64,000 nucleotides of DNA from NCBI RefSeq assembly GCF_041435055.1, contig NZ_CP108002.1, positions 3,224,001 through 3,288,000 on the forward strand, given 5' to 3'. The DNA is from Streptomyces sp. NBC_00341. Its GTDB lineage: Bacteria > Actinomycetota > Actinomycetes > Streptomycetales > Streptomycetaceae. The notes under the pieces were generated by a model. That model saw nothing but the letters and a program-made list of their open reading frames with translations. It ran no database searches and was not told where the DNA came from. The number at the start of each line of letters is the position of its first letter. Position 1 is the stretch's first letter. This document shows positions 59,329 through 64,000 of this stretch, piece after piece. Position numbers and translations under genes: made by a program.

Positions 59329-60100
59329 CAGCACTTCGCCCGGAGTACCGACGGTCGTCGTCGACGACGTCCACATCACGTACAAGGTCAACGGCGCCCG
59401 CACCGGCAAGGGCAGCGCCACCTCGGCCCTCAGCCGGCTCGCCTCGCGCCGGCAGTCCCCCGGAGTGCGCGAGGTGCACGCCGTGAAGGGGGTCAGCTTC
59501 GCCGCGTACAAGGGGGAGGCGATCGGCCTGATCGGCTCCAACGGCTCGGGTAAGTCGACGCTGCTGAAGGCCATCGCCGGACTGCTGCCCGCCACCAGGG
59601 GCCGCGTCCACACCCAGGGCCAGCCCTCGCTGCTCGGGGTGAACGCCGCGCTCATGAGCGATCTGACGGGCGAGCGCAACGTCGTACTCGGCGGACTCGC
59701 GATGGGCATGACCCGCGCCGAGATCCGCGAGCGCTACGCGGAGATCGTGGAGTTCTCCGGCATCAACGAGAAGGGCGACTTCATCACCCTGCCGATGCGC
59801 ACGTACTCCTCCGGCATGGGCGCCCGGCTGCGCTTCTCGATCGCCGCCGCCAAGAACCACGACGTCCTGCTGATCGACGAGGCACTGTCCACCGGCGACG
59901 CGAAGTTCCAGCGCCGCAGCAAGGACCGGATCATCGAGCTGCGCCAGCAGGCCGGCACGGTCTTCCTGGTGAGCCACCACAACAAGTCGATCACCGAGAC
60001 GTGCGACCGGGCGATCTGGCTGGAGGCGGGAACGCTGCGGATGGACGGCCCGGCGAAGGAAGTGGTCGCCGCCTACGAAAAGTTCACCAAGAAAAAGTAA
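59321..60100 (+). CDS. Teichoic acid/polysaccharide export ATPase (TagH/Wzt-like)
   Basis: 259 aa from GTG inside the permease 3' end. Walker A GSNGSGKST (~73-81), signature YSSGMGARLRFSIAAA, Walker B DVLLIDEALSTGD and H-loop VSHH. The insertion TSALSRLASRRQSPGVREVHAVKGV before the P-loop and the SLLGVNAALMSDLTGERNV stretch are typical of TagH/Wzt. It lacks the C-terminal carbohydrate-binding domain seen in some Wzt proteins, ending at EKFTKKK. Powers export of the polymer made by the nearby TagF-like enzymes. Confidence 0.93.
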   Translation: MADSTSPGVPTVVVDDVHITYKVNGARTGKGSATSALSRLASRRQSPGVREVHAVKGVSFAAYKGEAIGLIGSNGSGKSTLLKAIAGLLPATRGRVHTQGQPSLLGVNAALMSDLTGERNVVLGGLAMGMTRAEIRERYAEIVEFSGINEKGDFITLPMRTYSSGMGARLRFSIAAAKNHDVLLIDEALSTGDAKFQRRSKDRIIELRQQAGTVFLVSHHNKSITETCDRAIWLEAGTLRMDGPAKEVVAAYEKFTKKK

Positions 60101-60167
60101 CGCCCCACTCAAGCCCCCGATCCCTCTCACCCCACCCGGGCCCTCTCACCCCGCCCAGGCCCTCTCA

Positions 60168-60248
60168 AGCCCGTCCGGCGATTGAGGACATCTTTTCAGC
60201 CCGTCCGGCGCTTGAGGACACCCCCAAGCCCGTCCGGCGATTGAGGAC
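60168..60248. repeat. Three tandem copies of a 22-bp intergenic repeat
   Basis: Three copies of a 22-bp unit with core GCCCGTCCGGCGATTGAGG (copy 2 has C for A) at 60168-60189, 60198-60219 and 60227-60248, with 29-30-bp period. This motif is a common intergenic repeat in Streptomyces genomes (recalled, not searched). It sits between convergent genes, after a CCCTCTCA-rich stretch (60121-60167). Confidence 0.85.
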
Positions 60249-60285
60249 GAGGCGGCCCCCGGGTCCGCACCCGGCAGCCGCCTCG
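60248..60285. terminator. Terminator between exporter ATPase and glutamate dehydrogenase
   Basis: CGAGGCGGC / GCCGCCTCG outer stem (9 bp) enclosing CCGGGT / ACCCGG, 16 nt beyond the dehydrogenase stop. Placed to end transcripts from both sides. Confidence 0.8.
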
Positions 60286-60301
60286 CCTCACCCCCGCACC
60301 A

Positions 60302-63300
60302 CTACACGTGCGTACGCAGCAACGTCCGCATCGTCCGCATCGCCACCGACAGGTTCGCCAGGTCGAACGCGTCCGACCCCTGGATCTCCTCCAGCGTCGA
60401 GCGCGACCGCGTCAGGATCGCCGCGTTCTTCTCCTCCCACGCCTCGAACCGCTCCTGCGGCGTCGCGGAGTCCCCGCCGACGCTCAGCACGTCACCCGTG
60501 AGCGCCGCGTGCGCCGCGTACAGGTCCTCGCGGATGGAGGCACGGGCCATCGACTGCCAGCGGTCGGCCCGCGGCAGCTCGATGATCCGGTCCATCAGCT
60601 GGGTGATGGACAGCCGGTCCGCGAGGTCGTAGTACACCTCGGCGACGGACAGCGGGTCCGTCCCCGTCCGGTCCGCGATCGCCACGATGTCGAGGGCCGG
60701 GAAGGCGGACGAGAATCCGGCGACGCGTTGGGCCAGCTCGTCCGGAACACCCGCCTCCGTGAGCTCTTCCAGGATCGACCGGTACCACTCCTGGTCGGCG
60801 CCCATCAGCATCTTGGGCAGCTCGGCCCAGACCTGCTCGACCCCGGCCCGGAAGAAGTCGATCGTCCCGGCGATCTCCAGCGGCTGCGGCCGGTTACCGA
60901 GCAGCCAGCGCGAACCGCGCTCGACGAGCCGCCGCGAGTGCAGCCTGATCCGGGTCTGCACATCGGCGGCCACCCGGTTGTCGAGCGCCTCCACGGCGTC
61001 CCACACCGTGGCGAGCCCGAAGATCTCGCGGGCCGCGACCTGCGCCCGCACGATCTCCTCGATCGAGGCCCCGGTCTCCTCCCGGAGGCGGTGCAGGAAC
61101 GTTGATCCGCCGCTGTTCACCGTGTCGTTGACCAGCACCGTGGTGATGATCTCGCGCCGCAGCGCGTGCCCGTCGACCGCCTCGGGGAACCGCTCGCGCA
61201 GCTGCCGCGGGAAGTAGGCGTGCAGCAGCTTCTGCAGGTACTCGTCGTCCGGCAGGCTGGTTCCGATGAGCTCCTGCGCCGCGGTGATCTTGGTGTAGGC
61301 GAGCAGCACGGCCAGCTCGGGCTGGCTGAGCCCCTTGCCGGCGCTGAGCAGCTCGCGGATCTGCCGGTCGGTGGGCAGGAACTCCAGCGCCCGGTCGAGA
61401 TGTCCGTCGCGGCCCAGCCGGCGCATGAAGCGCTGGTGGGCGTGGAGCAGCGAGGGCGCCTGGGCGACCGCGTTGGCGAGCGCCGTGTTCTGCGCGTAGT
61501 TGTTGCGCAGAACCAGGTGGCCGATCTCCTCGGTCATCTCGGCCAGCAGCTTGTTGCGCTGCTTGACGGTCATGTCGCCGTCCCGCACCAGACCGTTGAG
61601 CAGGATCTTGATGTTCACCTCGTGGTCGGAGGTGTCGACGCCGGCGCTGTTGTCGATCGCGTCGGTGTTGATCCGGCCGCCGGTACGGGCGAACTCGATC
61701 CGGCCGAGCTGGGTGGCGCCGAGGTTGCCGCCCTCGCCGACGACCCTGGCCCGCAGGTCCTCGCCGTTGACGCGGATCGCGTCGTTGGCCTTGTCACCGA
61801 CGTCCGCGTTCGACTCGGCGGAGGACTTGATGTACGTACCGATGCCGCCGTTCCACAGCAGGTCGACGCGCGCCTTGAGGATCGTCTGCATCAGGTCGGC
61901 GGGCGTCATCTTGGTGACTCCCGGCTCGATGCCGAGCGCCTCGCGGATGTGCGCGTTGACCGGGATCGACTTGGCGCTGCGCGGGTGGATGCCACCGCCC
62001 GCGGAGATCAGCTCCTTCTTGTAGTCGGCCCAGGAGCTGCGCGGCAGGTCGAAGAGGCGGCGCCGCTCCGCGTACGAGACGGCGGCGTCCGGCTTCGGGT
62101 CGATGAAGATGTGCCGGTGGTCGAAGGCCGCGACGAGCCGGATGTGCTCGGAGAGCAGCATCCCGTTGCCGAACACGTCACCCGACATGTCGCCGACGCC
62201 GACGACGGTGAAGTCCTCCGTCTGGGTGTCGTGGCCGAGCTCCCGGAAGTGCCGCTCGACGGAGACCCAGGCGCCCCGGGCGGTGATGCCCATGCCCTTG
62301 TGGTCGTAGCCGGCCGAGCCGCCGGAGGCGAACGCGTCACCCAGCCAGAAGCCGTACGCGACGGCGACCTCGTTGGCGATGTCGGAGAACTTCGCGGTGC
62401 CCTTGTCGGCCGCGACGACGAGGTAGGTGTCGTCCTCGTCGTGCCGGACGACACCCTTGGGGTGCACGACCTCGCCGGCCACCATGTTGTCGGTGATGTC
62501 GAGCAGCGCCGAGATGAAGGTGCGGTACGAGGCGATGCCCTCGGCCAGCCAGGCGTCGCGGTCGACGGCCGGGTCGGGGAGCTGCTTGGCGACGAAGCCG
62601 CCCTTGGCGCCGACCGGCACGATGACGGTGTTCTTCACCATCTGCGCCTTGACCAGGCCGAGGATCTCCGTACGGAAGTCCTCGCGCCGGTCCGACCAGC
62701 GCAGACCACCGCGGGCGACCTTGCCGAACCGCAGGTGGACGCCCTCGACCCGGGGCGAGTAGACCCAGATCTCGAACGCCGGGCGCGGGGCCGGGAGGTC
62801 CGGGATGGACTGCGGGTCGAACTTCATCGACACGTAGTTGTGCGGCTTGCCGCTGTCCGCGCGCTGGAAGAAGTTGGTGCGCAGGGTGGCCTTGATGACG
62901 GTGAGGAAGGACCGCAGGATCCGGTCCTCGTCGAGCGAGGCGACCTGGTCCAGGGCCCCGTCGAGCTCTTCGAGGAGCCCGTCGGTCAGCTCGGTGCCCG
63001 CGCTCTGGCGCTCCGGCGACATCCGGGCCTCGAAGAGCGAGACCAGCAGCCGGGTGGTGTGGACGTTGTTCTGGAGCGTGCTCTCCATGTAGTCCTGGCT
63101 GAAGGTCGATCCGGCCTGGCGCAGGTACTTCGCGTAGGCGCGCAGCACCATCGCCTGCCGCCAGTTCAGACCGGCGCTCAGCACCAGCGCGTTGAAGCCG
63201 TCGTTCTCGGCCTCGCCGGTCCACACGGCGGCGAAGGTCTCCTGGAACCGCTCGCGGGCGTCGTCGGCCAGGTAGCCGCCGTTGCCGGTGGCCTGCGGCA

Positions 63301-64000
63301 TCCGCAGCCCGAAGTCGTAGATCCAGGCGTGTGTGCGGTCCGCGCAGCGCAGCTCGTACGGGCGCTCGTCGACGACCTCGACACCGAGGCGCTGGAGCGC
63401 CGGGAGGACGGCGGACAGGGAGACCTGCTCACCGGTCCGGTAGATCTTGAAGCGGCGCTCGCCCGGGGCGGAGCCGACCGGCTCGTACAGGCTGAGGGCG
63501 AAGTCCCGCTCGTTCTCCTTGAGGGCTTCGAGGTGGACGAGGTCGGCCACGGCGGCACGCGCCGAGTGGTCGGCCTTGTAGCCCTCGGGGAACGAGTGCC
63601 CGTACTGGCGCAGCAGCTCGGCCGCGCGCTCCTCGCCGCACTCGGCGTTCAGCGCCTCCTGGAACCCGTCGGCCCAGGAGCGGGCTGCCTCGACGAGCCG
63701 GGCCTCGATGCGGTCGGCCTCGGCGTCGGTGAGGGTGGTCAGCTCGCTGCCGGGGGCGACCCGGACGACGAAGTGCAGCCTGGAGAGGATCGATTCGGTG
63801 TTCCAGGCGGTGAAGTCGACGCTGGTGCCGTTCAGCTCCTCCTTGAGGATGTCGATCAGCCGCAGGCGCACGCCGGTGGTGTAGCGGTCGCGCGGCAGGT
63901 AGACGATCGCGGAGTAGTAGCGCCCGTACTCGTCCTGGCGCAGGTAGAGCCGGAGCCGGCGCCGCTCCTGGAGGTAGAGCACCGAGGTGACGATGGAGCG
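60302..64000 (-). CDS. gdh: Large NAD-specific glutamate dehydrogenase, 5' part outside window
   Basis: About 1233 C-terminal codons are visible and the frame is open through the right edge; the intact L-GDH family protein is ~1600-1650 aa. Catalytic region: LRWSDRREDFRTEILGLVKAQMVKNTVIVPVGAKGGFV (substrate/Lys), GVGDMSGDVFGNGMLLS (dinucleotide fold) and GGIGTYIKSSAESNADVGDKANDAIRVN. A long helical C-terminal domain follows (LSAGKGLSQPELAVLLAYTKITAAQEL). The enzyme oxidatively deaminates glutamate to 2-oxoglutarate with NAD+. This 180-kDa class was first characterised in Streptomyces clavuligerus and is usually allosterically controlled. The internal GTG at 63982 is not the real start. Confidence 0.94.
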   Translation of the reverse strand, partial: RSIVTSVLYLQERRRLRLYLRQDEYGRYYSAIVYLPRDRYTTGVRLRLIDILKEELNGTSVDFTAWNTESILSRLHFVVRVAPGSELTTLTDAEADRIEARLVEAARSWADGFQEALNAECGEERAAELLRQYGHSFPEGYKADHSARAAVADLVHLEALKENERDFALSLYEPVGSAPGERRFKIYRTGEQVSLSAVLPALQRLGVEVVDERPYELRCADRTHAWIYDFGLRMPQATGNGGYLADDARERFQETFAAVWTGEAENDGFNALVLSAGLNWRQAMVLRAYAKYLRQAGSTFSQDYMESTLQNNVHTTRLLVSLFEARMSPERQSAGTELTDGLLEELDGALDQVASLDEDRILRSFLTVIKATLRTNFFQRADSGKPHNYVSMKFDPQSIPDLPAPRPAFEIWVYSPRVEGVHLRFGKVARGGLRWSDRREDFRTEILGLVKAQMVKNTVIVPVGAKGGFVAKQLPDPAVDRDAWLAEGIASYRTFISALLDITDNMVAGEVVHPKGVVRHDEDDTYLVVAADKGTAKFSDIANEVAVAYGFWLGDAFASGGSAGYDHKGMGITARGAWVSVERHFRELGHDTQTEDFTVVGVGDMSGDVFGNGMLLSEHIRLVAAFDHRHIFIDPKPDAAVSYAERRRLFDLPRSSWADYKKELISAGGGIHPRSAKSIPVNAHIREALGIEPGVTKMTPADLMQTILKARVDLLWNGGIGTYIKSSAESNADVGDKANDAIRVNGEDLRARVVGEGGNLGATQLGRIEFARTGGRINTDAIDNSAGVDTSDHEVNIKILLNGLVRDGDMTVKQRNKLLAEMTEEIGHLVLRNNYAQNTALANAVAQAPSLLHAHQRFMRRLGRDGHLDRALEFLPTDRQIRELLSAGKGLSQPELAVLLAYTKITAAQELIGTSLPDDEYLQKLLHAYFPRQLRERFPEAVDGHALRREIITTVLVNDTVNSGGSTFLHRLREETGASIEEIVRAQVAAREIFGLATVWDAVEALDNRVAADVQTRIRLHSRRLVERGSRWLLGNRPQPLEIAGTIDFFRAGVEQVWAELPKMLMGADQEWYRSILEELTEAGVPDELAQRVAGFSSAFPALDIVAIADRTGTDPLSVAEVYYDLADRLSITQLMDRIIELPRADRWQSMARASIREDLYAAHAALTGDVLSVGGDSATPQERFEAWEEKNAAILTRSRSTLEEIQGSDAFDLANLSVAMRTMRTLLRTHV

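Noticed and set aside
60121..60167. CCCTCTCA-rich direct repeats as a separate element
   Set aside because: Short, imperfect and of low complexity; mentioned only as flank of the 22-bp repeats.

Overview
The window is high-GC actinobacterial DNA with strong Streptomyces signatures: third-position G/C codons, GTG/TTG starts, two sugar ABC systems without their own ATPase, LAXTG sorting, a split-off tmRNA, PkaA/PkaB kinases, NnaR and the MatAB locus. From memory, the gene order matches the Streptomyces coelicolor core chromosome around SCO2940-SCO2999. It is therefore ordinary vertically inherited chromosome, not an island. I see no insertion sequence, prophage, CRISPR array, tRNA or rRNA.

Layout. 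1-2.1 kb: a DUF1023 alpha/beta hydrolase (cut by the window edge) with a small ESX-like partner. 2.2-7.2 kb: a three-gene xanthine-dehydrogenase-like molybdo-flavoenzyme operon whose large subunit has lost key catalytic motifs. 7.5-12.3 kb: an amino-sugar ABC importer plus intracellular GH20 hexosaminidase, with a strong DasR-type operator upstream. 12.5-24.7 kb: housekeeping genes (DUF3039, YqgE, murA, HU, malic enzyme, HelD-like RNA polymerase helicase, CGNR regulator, acetyltransferase, DUF1772) and the nitrate pair narK-nnaR with a GlnR-type box between them. 24.8-29.1 kb: MatAB-type extracellular polysaccharide operon with a membrane-anchored Ser/Pro/Ala-rich protein. 29.3-33.3 kb: ftsE-ftsX-S41 protease-smpB-ssrA. 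33.5-36.4 kb: a small zinc-ribbon membrane protein, a repeat-rich LAXTG surface protein and prfB. 36.5-43.7 kb: two Ser/Thr kinases (pkaB, pkaA) divergent from an FHA-FtsK-like protein. 43.9-47.6 kb: a second sugar ABC importer whose first permease carries an inserted extracytoplasmic domain.

48.0-60.1 kb is the richest part and reads as a wall-glycopolymer locus. It has two GT-A/CDP-glycerol glycerophosphotransferase fusions (723 and 1178 aa) and a TagGH/Wzm-Wzt-type exporter divergent from a TetR regulator with duplicated operator-like repeats. Between them lies a three-gene set: a GT-C membrane glycosyltransferase, a GT2-methyltransferase fusion and a 4-TM small transporter. This resembles a three-component glycosylation system (polyprenyl-phosphate sugar synthase, flippase, GT-C transferase). 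60.3-64 kb is the C-terminal part of a large NAD-glutamate dehydrogenase, cut by the right edge.

Functional assignments come from reading translated motifs and gene order; no database search was run. Start codons were chosen by Shine-Dalgarno position, overlaps with neighbours and family length, and several are flagged as uncertain.
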